Source: Methanobacteriota archaeon
Lineage (GTDB): Archaea > Thermoplasmatota > Poseidoniia > Poseidoniales > Poseidoniaceae
DNA: 34,383 nucleotides
Assembly (NCBI GenBank): GCA_011526375.1
Contig: WTIT01000096.1
Coordinates: 1-34,383 of the forward strand
Direction: 5' to 3'
Below the pieces are notes generated by a model. It searched no databases. It saw only the letters and a list, made by a program, of their open reading frames with translations, and had not been told where the DNA came from. Shown in pieces: positions 23,465 to 32,509 of the stretch. A program made the translations under genes and the position numbers. Positions within the stretch are counted from its first letter, which is position 1, and each line of letters starts with the position of its first letter.

Positions 23465-26400
23465 CAAATTTCACCTCCAGTCATATCTAGAGTGCCTTGC
23501 CAAGAATCAACCATTTGTTGGACATTTGTTGATATTACCTCTTCATAACCATCTGAGATAGTCAATAATTGTGATTCTGTAACCTCTCCAAGATATGTTG
23601 TGGTGTTACCAGACATGGTTTCGAGGAATTTTTCCTCGTTTTCTGGCGAGACTGCGATAATAATTCTACCAAGAGATTCGCCCCACAAACGCGCCCAAAG
23701 AGATTCGTCGCCTGTACCGTCCAAGTCTATGTTGGCTCCAGTTCTGCCGCCAATACACATCTCGGCAACAGCAACTCCAACGCCTCCTTCAGAACAATCA
23801 TGAGCAGTTTTTACCAAGCCAGAATTTATTGCCTTACTTAATGCAACATATGATTTGAATAACTTAGCTGGGTTGTCAAGATTTGGAACTGTTCCACCAA
23901 TTCCATCGCAAGTGCCGTTTTCTTTGAGCATGAAAGAAACTTCAGACGCTCCAAGTTCATTCAGCGATTCGCCAACAAGGTATATTCTGTCACCAGCGGC
24001 TTTGAAATCGCTGGTTGCTGTATTCCTAACATCAGGATGGTCACCAAATAGAGAAAATAACAAGGTTGGCGGAATTGATATCTTGTTGGCGCCTTTACCA
24101 TAATCATTCTTCATAGAGTCCTTGCCGCTAACACATGGTAACCTGTAAGCACGGCAAATTCTCTCAAGTTCTCTATTTGCTCTTACTAACTGGGCAAGTT
24201 TGAATTTGCCATCAGGGGTTTTTTCTGACTGGATTGGGTCTGGCCAACAGAAATTATCCAATCCCGCTATTTTGTTGACGTCTACACCAACACATACTGC
24301 ATTTCTAACAGCTTCATCAATTGCCGCTGCAGCCATTGCGCCAGCATCAATATCTGAATATCTTGGTGCAATACCGCATGAGATTACCAATCCTCGAGGA
24401 TTTCCATGTATAGGGGCGATGACTCCGGCATCTGCCGGGCCGTCTCTTTCAACTCCGACAAACGGCTTTACTGCGGTTTGGGCAATAACCTCATGATCGT
24501 ACTGCCGAACCCAGGTCTCCTTACTAGCAATATTTGGCCTTGCTAACATATCGATGAGAATTGAATTATGGTCGGCATCGGTTGGTGGAACAAATGTTGC
24601 GTGTTTTGGAGTTACCCATTCAGATTCTAATTGTAGTTGGGGAACGCCGTCATGCAGGAATTCTATCGGCAAATATGCTACAGTGGATTCATCGTATTGA
24701 ACGTGAAACATTCCTGTTGAGGTGAATTCCGCTACTGCTGTAGCCTCAACTTCGTGAAGTTGTGCAAGCCTCTCGAATGCTGCTGAATCTTCTGTTTTGA
24801 CTGCGACTGTCATTCTTTCTTGGCTCTCTGATACCAAAATCTCCCATGGCGATAATCCAGGTTGTTTGAGAGGAACCTTAGCCAAATCAATTCTGCAACC
24901 GTTGGTGTATTCAGCCATTTCACCTATTGAGGATGATAATCCGCCCGCACCATTATCGGTAATACATGTAATTAAGCCGGCGTCTCTTGCTTCTAGTAGC
25001 ATATCTAGCATTTTCTTTTGGGTTATCGGGTCACCAATTTGTACCGCACTAGAAGGAGATTCTTCGGTTAATTCAAGTGATGAAAAGGTTGCACCGTGAA
25101 TTCCGTCATAACCAACCCTTCCGCCAACCATGTAAACAACATCACCAGAGCTCGGAGTCTTGATGTGAGATTCTCTACCGTCAGGAAGTTTTCTTGGCAT
25201 TAATCCAACTGTACCACAATAAACTAACGGCTTACCAAGATATCTTTCATCGAATACTATGGCGCCATTAATTGTTGGAATTCCCGATTCATTACCGCCA
25301 ACTCTTACGCCGGAGTGAACCCCGCGTAGTACTCTTGATGGATGAAATAGGTTTTCTGGTATGTCTCCTTGCCAATCAGGCGGTCCGAAACAGAAAACAT
25401 CGGTATTAGCGATTGGTCTTGCTCCGAGTCCAGTGCCTAATATGTCACGATTCACTCCTACAATGCCTGTCATGGCTCCACCGTAGGGATCTAATGCTGA
25501 TGGGGAATTGTGGGTCTCGGCCTTCATGCAGACGCTCCATTCATCGTCCCAAGCAATAACACCTGAATTATCGTGGAATACAGAAAGTAGCCAATCAACC
25601 TCTTTCTGCATGTCGTGGGTTGGTTTCATAATATGGGTCTTGAAAATTGAGTCAACTACCGATTCCTCTCCCGTTTCTAGGTCTTTGTGGTGTATTTTTG
25701 AAGCGAAGATTTTGTGTTTACAATGCTCACTCCATGTTTGAGCTAAACACTCTAATTCAACATCGGTTGGTTGATTTTCAACAATACCAACCTCTTTACG
25801 CGCGGACTGAATAGTCTCATCGCGATAATGGGATTGAATGGTTTTCATTTCCTCCAAATTAAGTGCTAATAACCCGGTCTCTGAAATTTCTATTAGTTGT
25901 TCATCGGTAATTTCTAGATCAATATGTGCTGGTTGTTTGAATTCTTGTGGTGGTTTTTCGGGATATTCAATCATTGGCCAGTCACCATTATTGCACATCT
26001 CATTATCTGAAATTACTGCTCTCTCAATTAGATTGTTATACAATTTTGAGGCAATAAATTCCGGTGTTGCTTGGCCGTTTACCCCATAGAAAGCATACGT
26101 GATGTATGTCGATATATCAGAATCAAGGCTTGCACTTGGGAAAATAGTTCTAAAGCCATCTAATGCAGCCTTACCAGGATTATCAGTAACGCCTGGTTTG
26201 AAGCCGACTGAGATTACAATATCAGGGGTTGCAGAAAAAATCTCAGGAGATTGTAAAAATGTCTGATTGGTTGTTGAATATTCAATGATTGGATCGGCAA
26301 ACAAATCATCGGCTCTTTCTGAAATTAATGTTGCATTAATATCTGAATTAATCAAGAAACCGACTATGCTTCTAACCTCACTAAAATCGATATTGTGATC

Positions 26401-26490
26401 GGCTTTTAGTCTACGTCTAACAACATCCCCTCTTACATCTTTCAGGCCTTCACCTGACTTGGGTGTCGCTTCAACTCTAGTGATTTGCAT
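23464..26490 (-). CDS. purL: Phosphoribosylformylglycinamidine synthase PurL with N-terminal PurS-like segments (PurSL)
   Basis: The 1008-residue synthetase converts FGAR, ATP and glutamine-derived ammonia to FGAM. The N-terminal 165 residues look like two PurS-type repeats (ITRVEATPKSGEGLKDVRGD... and IVISVGFKPGVTDNPGKAAL...). Each starts with a beta strand and the K-x-G-x-x-D/N-x-x-G pattern, suggesting fused PurS function. A linker helix with PTDVELECLAQTWSEHCKHKIF and two PurM-like halves follow: ATP/substrate motifs KAETHNSPSALDPYGGAMTGIVGVNRD, GLGARPIANTD, ITDNGAGGLSSSIGEMA, then SGKDSMKN and TAHDCSEGGVGVAVAEM. It is intermediate between the small PurL (about 740) and the large single-chain form (about 1300). 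PurQ is encoded immediately downstream with a 1-base overlap. Confidence 0.94.
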   Translation of the reverse strand: MQITRVEATPKSGEGLKDVRGDVVRRRLKADHNIDFSEVRSIVGFLINSDINATLISERADDLFADPIIEYSTTNQTFLQSPEIFSATPDIVISVGFKPGVTDNPGKAALDGFRTIFPSASLDSDISTYITYAFYGVNGQATPEFIASKLYNNLIERAVISDNEMCNNGDWPMIEYPEKPPQEFKQPAHIDLEITDEQLIEISETGLLALNLEEMKTIQSHYRDETIQSARKEVGIVENQPTDVELECLAQTWSEHCKHKIFASKIHHKDLETGEESVVDSIFKTHIMKPTHDMQKEVDWLLSVFHDNSGVIAWDDEWSVCMKAETHNSPSALDPYGGAMTGIVGVNRDILGTGLGARPIANTDVFCFGPPDWQGDIPENLFHPSRVLRGVHSGVRVGGNESGIPTINGAIVFDERYLGKPLVYCGTVGLMPRKLPDGRESHIKTPSSGDVVYMVGGRVGYDGIHGATFSSLELTEESPSSAVQIGDPITQKKMLDMLLEARDAGLITCITDNGAGGLSSSIGEMAEYTNGCRIDLAKVPLKQPGLSPWEILVSESQERMTVAVKTEDSAAFERLAQLHEVEATAVAEFTSTGMFHVQYDESTVAYLPIEFLHDGVPQLQLESEWVTPKHATFVPPTDADHNSILIDMLARPNIASKETWVRQYDHEVIAQTAVKPFVGVERDGPADAGVIAPIHGNPRGLVISCGIAPRYSDIDAGAMAAAAIDEAVRNAVCVGVDVNKIAGLDNFCWPDPIQSEKTPDGKFKLAQLVRANRELERICRAYRLPCVSGKDSMKNDYGKGANKISIPPTLLFSLFGDHPDVRNTATSDFKAAGDRIYLVGESLNELGASEVSFMLKENGTCDGIGGTVPNLDNPAKLFKSYVALSKAINSGLVKTAHDCSEGGVGVAVAEMCIGGRTGANIDLDGTGDESLWARLWGESLGRIIIAVSPENEEKFLETMSGNTTTYLGEVTESQLLTISDGYEEVISTNVQQMVDSWQGTLDMTGGEI

Positions 26491-26555
26491 TGCGGCCGCC
26501 TACTTGGGTCATATTGATGGCGGTGAATACGCTCTTTGAACAATACGGAAGAATG

Positions 26556-29486
26556 TCAGAGCATTTCTTTAAGATATTGTCCGGTAAAACTGTGCTCGTT
26601 CTCAGCAATTTTTTCTGGTGTTCCGGTGGCAATTAGTTGACCACCTCGGTCACCACCTTCGGGGCCCAAATCGATGACCCAGTCACTACATTTGACAACG
26701 TCAAGGTGGTGTTCAATGACTATCACGGTATGTCCTTTACCGCGTAATTCCAATAAAACATCAATCAACATTTGAACATCTGAAAGTGCTAAGCCAGTAG
26801 TAGGCTCATCGAGGATGTAAACTGTGTGTTTATTTGGAGGTCTGCGTAATTCACTAGCTAATTTTACTCTCTGTGCTTCGCCGCCGGACAACGTTGTGGC
26901 TGGTTGGCCAAGACGAACATATGAAAGGCCAACGGCTCGTAATGTGTCTAAAGTTCGGTGAATTTTTCTGTGGTTTTCGAAGAACTTTACTGCCTCACCA
27001 ATGGGCATTTCTAGAACATCATGAATGGTTTTTCCTTTCCATGTTACCTCAAGACATTCTCTAGTGTACCTCTTGCCATCGCAAACATCACAGGTAATCC
27101 AAACATCTGGGAGGAAATTCATTTCTAATTTGATAGAGCCTGCTCCGCTACATGCTTCACATCTACCGCCTTTCACGTTGAAACTAAAATGTCCGGGAGT
27201 ATATCCTCGCTCTTTGGAAAGTGTTGTTTGAGAGAATAGTTTTCTTATCTCATCGAATACTTTGGTATATGTTGCTGGGTTTGAACGTGGCGTTCTACCA
27301 ATAGGGGATTGATCGATAATAATCGTCTTGTCGATTTTTTCAATTCCCTCTATACTCTTGTGTTTGCCGGGCGAAGTATCGGCATTGTGTAAGGCTCTTT
27401 GAAGTGAAGGGGCGAGTATTCCTGATACAAGAGAAGATTTACCGGAACCAGAAACCCCTGTTACTGAAGTCATACAACCTAGTGGAAAATCAACATTTAT
27501 TGATTGTAAATTATTATGTTTAGCCCCTTTAATTTTGATTTTATCTTTGCTAGGTTTCTTTCTTTTTGCTGGTATTTCGATGTTCTTTCGCCCACTCAGG
27601 TAAGCGCCAGTAGTAGATTCGTTGCTTGCCATTACTTCTTTTGGCGGCCCGTTTGCAACTACAATTCCACCCTCTAAACCGGCTCCTGGACCTAAATCAC
27701 ACAACCAATCTGCTTGTCTGAGAGTGTCTTCATCGTGTTCAACAACGATTAGTGTGTTGCCCAAATCGCTCAATTCTCTTAATGTCGCAAGAAGTCGGGA
27801 ATTATCTCTTTGATGAAGTCCGATTGATGGTTCGTCAAGAACGTACATCACTCCGGTTAGTCTACTTCCTATTTGAGTGGCTAATCTAATTCTCTGACTC
27901 TCGCCACCAGAGAGAGTGTTTGCCTTACGGTCCAATGTTAGATAATCGAGTCCAACACTATTAAGAAAGTTCAGCCTGCTCTCTATTTCTTTCAGTATTT
28001 CTGTGCCGATGAATAAGCTCTTTTCGTCCAGTGTTTCTAACTGATCAGCATACATTTCTGGAGGCCCATTTTCATTTTCTGGGCGCCATGCTCTAACTAG
28101 CTCTAAACTATCATGGATAGAACACGATGATACTTCTGGTAATCTAATTCCGCCAACTGTTACATGTCTTGCCGCAGCGTTGAGTTTCTCACCATTACAT
28201 TCAGAGCACGGTAAATCTGTCATGCAATTGATTAGACGATTTCTAGTCCTATCAGATGAGGTTTCTGTGTAAGTTTTCTCAAGCCTTGGGATAATTCCCT
28301 CCCAAGGACGGTTCATTTTGTACACTGAACCGTTATCCGATTCAAAATGGAAATTGATTACTGTCGAGCCCGAACCATATAACAAGATGTCTTGTTCATC
28401 GTCTGATAGTAACTTGAATGGAACGTGTATTGGTATGTTGTAATAATCTGCAACTTGTTCGAGCAGTCGTCTGTACCAAGAAGGGGACATTGAGCGTTTC
28501 CATGGCCTAACACAACCGTTACCGATTGACATCTCATAATCAACTACCAGTTCAGTATTGAATTGCCTTTGAACTCCAAGTCCTTGACAACTACTACAGG
28601 CACCTAACGGTGAATTGAATGAAAATACCCTTGGAGAGAGTTCAGGCATGAAAGCGCCGTGTTCGGGGCACGCAAAGTCTTCTGACCAGGAGATGGTTTG
28701 TCCAGCGTCATGTTCTCTTGACTTACTGCCGTTTGGTAGAGGAAGATTCTCTGATGGGGCTTTCAAACTCTCAATTGCAAGGGCGCCCCCGCCCAAACGT
28801 AAGGAAGATTCTACCGCTTCAGTAAGTCTCTGTCTAGATTTTCTTCGACATACGAAACGGTCTATTCTAACATCTATGTCGTGCCGGAAATTCTTATCTA
28901 AAATTGGTGGGTTTTCAAATTCTGCATCATGCCCGTTTACCTTACCATTGAGGAAGCCTTGCTCGACCAACTGCTTGAATAGGTCTTGATGTGTACCTTT
29001 TCTAGCTCTAATTACTGGCGACCAAACCGCAATGGTATGTTCCTCTAAATTCCACAATATATCATCGACGATCTCTTGAACCGTTCTTCGTGCAACCTCA
29101 ATTCCGCAAGTAGGGCAGTGGGGTTTACCTATTCTAGCCCATAATAACCGAAGATAGTCTTGGATCTCAGTAACTGTTGCAACAGTGGAACGGGGGTTGT
29201 GACTGCCTTGTTTTTGGTCAATTGATATTGCTGGAGAAAGGCCTTCAATACCATCACAATCAGCCTTTTTCATTTGACCGATGAATTGTCTAGCGTAAGA
29301 GGATAAGCTCTCGACATATCTTCTCTGTCCTTCGGCGTATAGTGTATCAAACGCTAAACTTGATTTCCCAGAACCTGAAACTCCTGAAACCACGACGAAT
29401 TTGCCGCGTGGCAACTTTACATCGATGTTTTTCAAATTGTGGGTTCTTGCACCCTTCACAGTTATCCATTCTTGATTATCACTCAT
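26556..29486 (-). CDS. uvrA: UvrABC excinuclease subunit A
   Basis: DNA-damage recognition ATPase of bacterial-type nucleotide excision repair. At 976 residues it has normal length and all expected parts: first Walker A GVSGSGKSSLAFDTLYAEGQRRYVESLSSYARQF (about 35), a Cys pair CPTCGIEVARRTVQEI and Cys-rich PLGACSSCQGLG for zinc, first signature LSGGESQRIRLATQIGS with YVLDEPSIGLHQRD, second Walker A GVSGSGKSSLVSG, the zinc module CEACSGAGSIKLEMNFLPDVWITCDVC and second signature LSGGEAQRVKLASEL with DEPTTGLALSD. UvrB and UvrC are not in the window. In archaea this system is generally regarded as acquired from bacteria. A 10-bp palindrome lies just upstream of the start codon. Confidence 0.96.
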   Translation of the reverse strand: MSDNQEWITVKGARTHNLKNIDVKLPRGKFVVVSGVSGSGKSSLAFDTLYAEGQRRYVESLSSYARQFIGQMKKADCDGIEGLSPAISIDQKQGSHNPRSTVATVTEIQDYLRLLWARIGKPHCPTCGIEVARRTVQEIVDDILWNLEEHTIAVWSPVIRARKGTHQDLFKQLVEQGFLNGKVNGHDAEFENPPILDKNFRHDIDVRIDRFVCRRKSRQRLTEAVESSLRLGGGALAIESLKAPSENLPLPNGSKSREHDAGQTISWSEDFACPEHGAFMPELSPRVFSFNSPLGACSSCQGLGVQRQFNTELVVDYEMSIGNGCVRPWKRSMSPSWYRRLLEQVADYYNIPIHVPFKLLSDDEQDILLYGSGSTVINFHFESDNGSVYKMNRPWEGIIPRLEKTYTETSSDRTRNRLINCMTDLPCSECNGEKLNAAARHVTVGGIRLPEVSSCSIHDSLELVRAWRPENENGPPEMYADQLETLDEKSLFIGTEILKEIESRLNFLNSVGLDYLTLDRKANTLSGGESQRIRLATQIGSRLTGVMYVLDEPSIGLHQRDNSRLLATLRELSDLGNTLIVVEHDEDTLRQADWLCDLGPGAGLEGGIVVANGPPKEVMASNESTTGAYLSGRKNIEIPAKRKKPSKDKIKIKGAKHNNLQSINVDFPLGCMTSVTGVSGSGKSSLVSGILAPSLQRALHNADTSPGKHKSIEGIEKIDKTIIIDQSPIGRTPRSNPATYTKVFDEIRKLFSQTTLSKERGYTPGHFSFNVKGGRCEACSGAGSIKLEMNFLPDVWITCDVCDGKRYTRECLEVTWKGKTIHDVLEMPIGEAVKFFENHRKIHRTLDTLRAVGLSYVRLGQPATTLSGGEAQRVKLASELRRPPNKHTVYILDEPTTGLALSDVQMLIDVLLELRGKGHTVIVIEHHLDVVKCSDWVIDLGPEGGDRGGQLIATGTPEKIAENEHSFTGQYLKEML

Positions 29487-29496
29487 GGCCTCACCT

Positions 29497-29506
29497 AATC
29501 ATGATT
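29497..29506. promoter_or_regulatory. Perfect 10-bp palindrome upstream of uvrA
   Basis: AATCATGATT lies 10 bases before the uvrA ATG at 29486, within the 67-base gap behind the pseudouridine synthase gene. It is in a position to act as an operator for uvrA. A 10-base AT-rich palindrome can also arise by chance. Confidence 0.25.
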
Positions 29507-29553
29507 GGATGTCAAGAGTTCAATAAGTCCTCTATTTGAATTGATGGTTTACA

Positions 29554-30435
29554 TCATAATTTGTCGAATGGGTGTTTTGCTTCAAATCGCACTGGGTCAT
29601 CAGTTTCAGGATGGAGAAATTCCAATGATGTTGCATGTAGGCATATTCTGGAAAATGGATTGGTTTGGGCGCCGTGTAATGTGTCACCTACTATGGGGCA
29701 TCCAATTGACTGCATTGCCATGCGAATTTGATGACGTCTGCCGGTTTCAATCATGACTCTAACAAGTGTTGTTGACTCAAATTTTCTAACCGTTTCCCAA
29801 TGAGTTATTGCTTGTTTGGCAAATTTATTTGTTTTGGATGTTGATTTAATGTTAAGGTGCTTATCTTCGATTAAATATTGTATTATAGTCCCTGAATCCT
29901 CTGTTACTGTGCCTTCAACTAAGGCGTGATAAATTCGATAAACGCCTCTTTGAGAAAATTGTTCTTGCAAATATTCTTTGGCAGATTTGTTTTTGGCTAA
30001 TATCATGACCCCGGAGGTTTCTCTGTCAAGCCTATGGACAATAAATGCCCAAGATTTCTCATTTTCTTGCTTAAGGTAGTCTACGCATTTTGAATGTAGG
30101 GTGTCTGACTCTAACTTATTGGTTGCGACTGAAAGTAGTTTTGCTGGCTTTTCCACGACCAAGATATAATCATCTTCATAGATTAAATCAATTAAGAAAT
30201 TCTTGAATTTAATCTCAGTTTGTTGTTTTATTTCCTTGCGAGGTTTATCGAGTAATTCAACAATATCATTTGGTAACAACTGTTGTTTTGCTTTGTGGAT
30301 TGTTGTTTGATTTACTTCAACTCGGCCTTGGGAAAGCATTTTCCTGAGTTTGTTAGTTGATGTATTAGGAAAGTTTTGTTTCAAGAAATCGAGTAATATG
30401 ATTTCTTGTTTAATGGTTTTTTTCAAAATATCCAC
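29554..30435 (-). CDS. RluA-family RNA pseudouridine synthase with N-terminal S4 domain
   Basis: Isomerises uridine to pseudouridine in rRNA or tRNA. The 293-residue protein has an S4-like RNA-binding domain at about 15-75 (LLDFLKQNFPNTSTNKLRKMLSQGRVEVNQ), then the catalytic domain: LIYEDDYILVVEKPAKLLSVA, the active-site stretch IVHRLDRETSGVMILAK (catalytic Asp in HRLDRETSG), YRIYHALVEG, and the C-terminal RMAMQSIGCPIVGD. This S4-RluA arrangement is typical of bacterial RluC/RluD enzymes and unusual for archaea. The start is a GTG at 30433-30435, directly behind the moeA stop. A TTG at 30426 preceded by AGGTGG is a serious alternative and would shorten the protein by three residues. The target uridine cannot be read from sequence. 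Confidence 0.9.
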   Translation of the reverse strand: MDILKKTIKQEIILLDFLKQNFPNTSTNKLRKMLSQGRVEVNQTTIHKAKQQLLPNDIVELLDKPRKEIKQQTEIKFKNFLIDLIYEDDYILVVEKPAKLLSVATNKLESDTLHSKCVDYLKQENEKSWAFIVHRLDRETSGVMILAKNKSAKEYLQEQFSQRGVYRIYHALVEGTVTEDSGTIIQYLIEDKHLNIKSTSKTNKFAKQAITHWETVRKFESTTLVRVMIETGRRHQIRMAMQSIGCPIVGDTLHGAQTNPFSRICLHATSLEFLHPETDDPVRFEAKHPFDKL

Positions 30436-31641
30436 CTACAACAAAATTATTTTGCACACGTCGCCTTTGTTACCCATTTCATCAGGTTCAATAATCGTTA
30501 ATCCATCACTCATCGCTATTCCAGCAATGTTTCCTGAGCCCTGGTGTCCCTTTAATCTCGCAAAAGTAACATCGCCCTCAACAAATAATTCTACTCTTCT
30601 AAAAGTTGTAAACCCTTCTTGGGTTTTGATGTCCTCGGCAAGAATAGCGTTAATTTGTCTGTTATTGATATCCGCAGAATTGGTAAGAGAAGTTAGCCAC
30701 TTTCCAACAATTGCTCGAAATACCACATGACTGCTAACCGGATTTCCGGGAAGGCCAAAGATTGGAACTTTATTCCAAGAACCAAAGATTGGTGGAGATC
30801 CTGGTCGCATTTTTACCCTCCAAAATTTAATTTCTCCTTCTTGTTCCATCAATATCCTAACGAAATCTTTGTCACCCATTGATACACCTCCTGAGGTAAT
30901 TATACAATCATGATTCTCTGCTGCTTTGTTCAATGTATTTCTAAGAGTGTCTAAATCGTCAACAACGTTAGGAAAGCGTGTTGCATCGTGACCATATATG
31001 CTTACTAAAGCTGCCAATCCATAAGAATTAGATTCGTAGATTTGGCCGTGTTCTAATTTTTGGTCAAGTGATTTCAATTCATCTCCAGTTGAAATTACGG
31101 CAATTCTTAGTTTCTTAAAAACTGATATTTTTGCTACCCCTGCTGCTGCACACAAGGCTATTTTTTCAGGTGACATAACTTCGCCTGGAGAGAAAATAAT
31201 CTGTCCCTTTGCGAAATTTTCACCTAGTTTACGGATAAAATGTGGTTTTGATGGTTGATTAAGTATTACCTCATCACCATTTACCGTACAGGCTTCAATT
31301 GGTATTATTGAGTCTGCTCCTTGTGGAATGGGGGCTCCTGTCATTATTCTAATTGCTTGGCCTGATGATAATTTGTGATTGTCTGAAGAACCAGCCATTA
31401 GAGAACCGATAATTGATAATTTAGAAGGCGGGGATGTTGTGTCCGAATGTATAACTGCAAAACCATCCATAGCTGAGTTATCAAAACCGGGATCGTTTAC
31501 CATGGCTCGAATATCGGTAGAAACAATACGGTTAATCGATTCCGATATGGGTATTATTTCCGAGTTTAATTTTATTTGAGTCTCTTGGCACAAACTAATT
31601 GCTTCATTTAATGAAACAAAGTAGGGATATGGTTTGGCCAT
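30436..31641 (-). CDS. moeA: Molybdopterin molybdenumtransferase MoeA
   Basis: Inserts molybdenum (or tungsten) into adenylated molybdopterin in molybdenum-cofactor synthesis. The 401-residue protein has the family layout: N-terminal NDPGFDNSAMDGFAVIHSD and MTGAPIPQGADSIIPIE, the MogA-like domain with VISTGDELKSLDQKL, YESNSYGLAALV and IITSGGVSMGDKDFV, then RPGSPPIFGSWNKVPIFGLPGNPVSSHVVF and a C-terminal beta domain (RLKGHQGSGNIAGIAMSDGLTIIEP). GGGGAGG immediately upstream of the ATG at 31641 resembles a ribosome-binding site, although with only two bases of spacing. The pseudouridine synthase gene follows with no gap. The divergent TauE-like permease gene begins about 25 bases away. Confidence 0.94.
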   Translation of the reverse strand: MAKPYPYFVSLNEAISLCQETQIKLNSEIIPISESINRIVSTDIRAMVNDPGFDNSAMDGFAVIHSDTTSPPSKLSIIGSLMAGSSDNHKLSSGQAIRIMTGAPIPQGADSIIPIEACTVNGDEVILNQPSKPHFIRKLGENFAKGQIIFSPGEVMSPEKIALCAAAGVAKISVFKKLRIAVISTGDELKSLDQKLEHGQIYESNSYGLAALVSIYGHDATRFPNVVDDLDTLRNTLNKAAENHDCIITSGGVSMGDKDFVRILMEQEGEIKFWRVKMRPGSPPIFGSWNKVPIFGLPGNPVSSHVVFRAIVGKWLTSLTNSADINNRQINAILAEDIKTQEGFTTFRRVELFVEGDVTFARLKGHQGSGNIAGIAMSDGLTIIEPDEMGNKGDVCKIILL

Positions 31642-31665
31642 ATCCTCCCCAAAACAAAATTTACT

Positions 31666-32454
31666 TTGATATTATGGAAGGTAATAGGGATAATACTGCA
31701 GTATGAATTGTATCTGTTATTTGCTGGATTAGTAATTATTTCAGCATTATACTCGAGTGTAGGGCATGGTGGTGCCTCAGGTTATCTCGCGATTCTATCA
31801 ATTTCATCTTATGGTTTAATGAGTCATATTTGGTTAAAACAACATGTTTGGATTATGAATCTGGTAGTCGCTTCAATTGCTTTCTATCACTATAATAGGG
31901 CAGGATATCACATTCCCAAACTTACCATTCCATTCATTATCGCAAGTGTACCAATGGCGTTTATTGGAGGAGCTATGCAAATCGATGCTGAAATTTATGA
32001 CGTTTTATTATCAATAACTTTAGTCTGGGCTAGTTATAAAATTCTGAGAATAAACTCTGAGCCTAGTAATTATGTTGCTATTAGTAGAATGGAATCTTAT
32101 GCATGGGGGGGTGGAATTGGTTTCTTCAGCGGTATTATTGGTGTTGGTGGCGGGATTTTCTTATCACCTATATTACTACTAAAAAAATGGGCGAATGTAA
32201 AAACTGCTGCTGCAACGGCTGCAGTATTCATTTTTGTTAATTCACTTTCTGGGCTAATCGGTATGGGGGTTTCCGGACAACTTGATTTGGATTTGGATTT
32301 GCTGGTATTATTCATAGCAGCAATTGCAATTGGTGGATTTTTTGGTGCCCTCATTGGCTCGGCTTATGCTGATAATCGAGTTGTTAGGCGGTTGTTGTGT
32401 CTTGTATTATTAGTGGCTGCAGCAAAACGTGTAGCCCAATTAATTATTAATTAA
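31666..32454 (+). CDS. TauE/SafE family (DUF81) membrane permease
   Basis: A 262-residue membrane protein of a family linked to export or import of sulfite, sulfoacetate and other organic anions. The family's paired repeats are visible: [21 protein letters not shown] in the first half and [21 protein letters not shown] in the second, within about eight hydrophobic helices. The substrate is not deducible. The start is uncertain: the ORF begins with TTG at 31666 (MILWKVIGI), and no in-frame ATG occurs before the first conserved repeat, so a TTG is required. A TTG nearer the first helix is also possible. It is divergent from moeA with about 24 bases between the starts. Confidence 0.85.
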   Translation: MILWKVIGIILQYELYLLFAGLVIISALYSSVGHGGASGYLAILSISSYGLMSHIWLKQHVWIMNLVVASIAFYHYNRAGYHIPKLTIPFIIASVPMAFIGGAMQIDAEIYDVLLSITLVWASYKILRINSEPSNYVAISRMESYAWGGGIGFFSGIIGVGGGIFLSPILLLKKWANVKTAAATAAVFIFVNSLSGLIGMGVSGQLDLDLDLLVLFIAAIAIGGFFGALIGSAYADNRVVRRLLCLVLLVAAAKRVAQLIIN

Positions 32455-32509
32455 TAATAATAATTTGCATAACAATTGCCTTCAAATGGAGTCCCTAATT
32501 GGAATGGTC

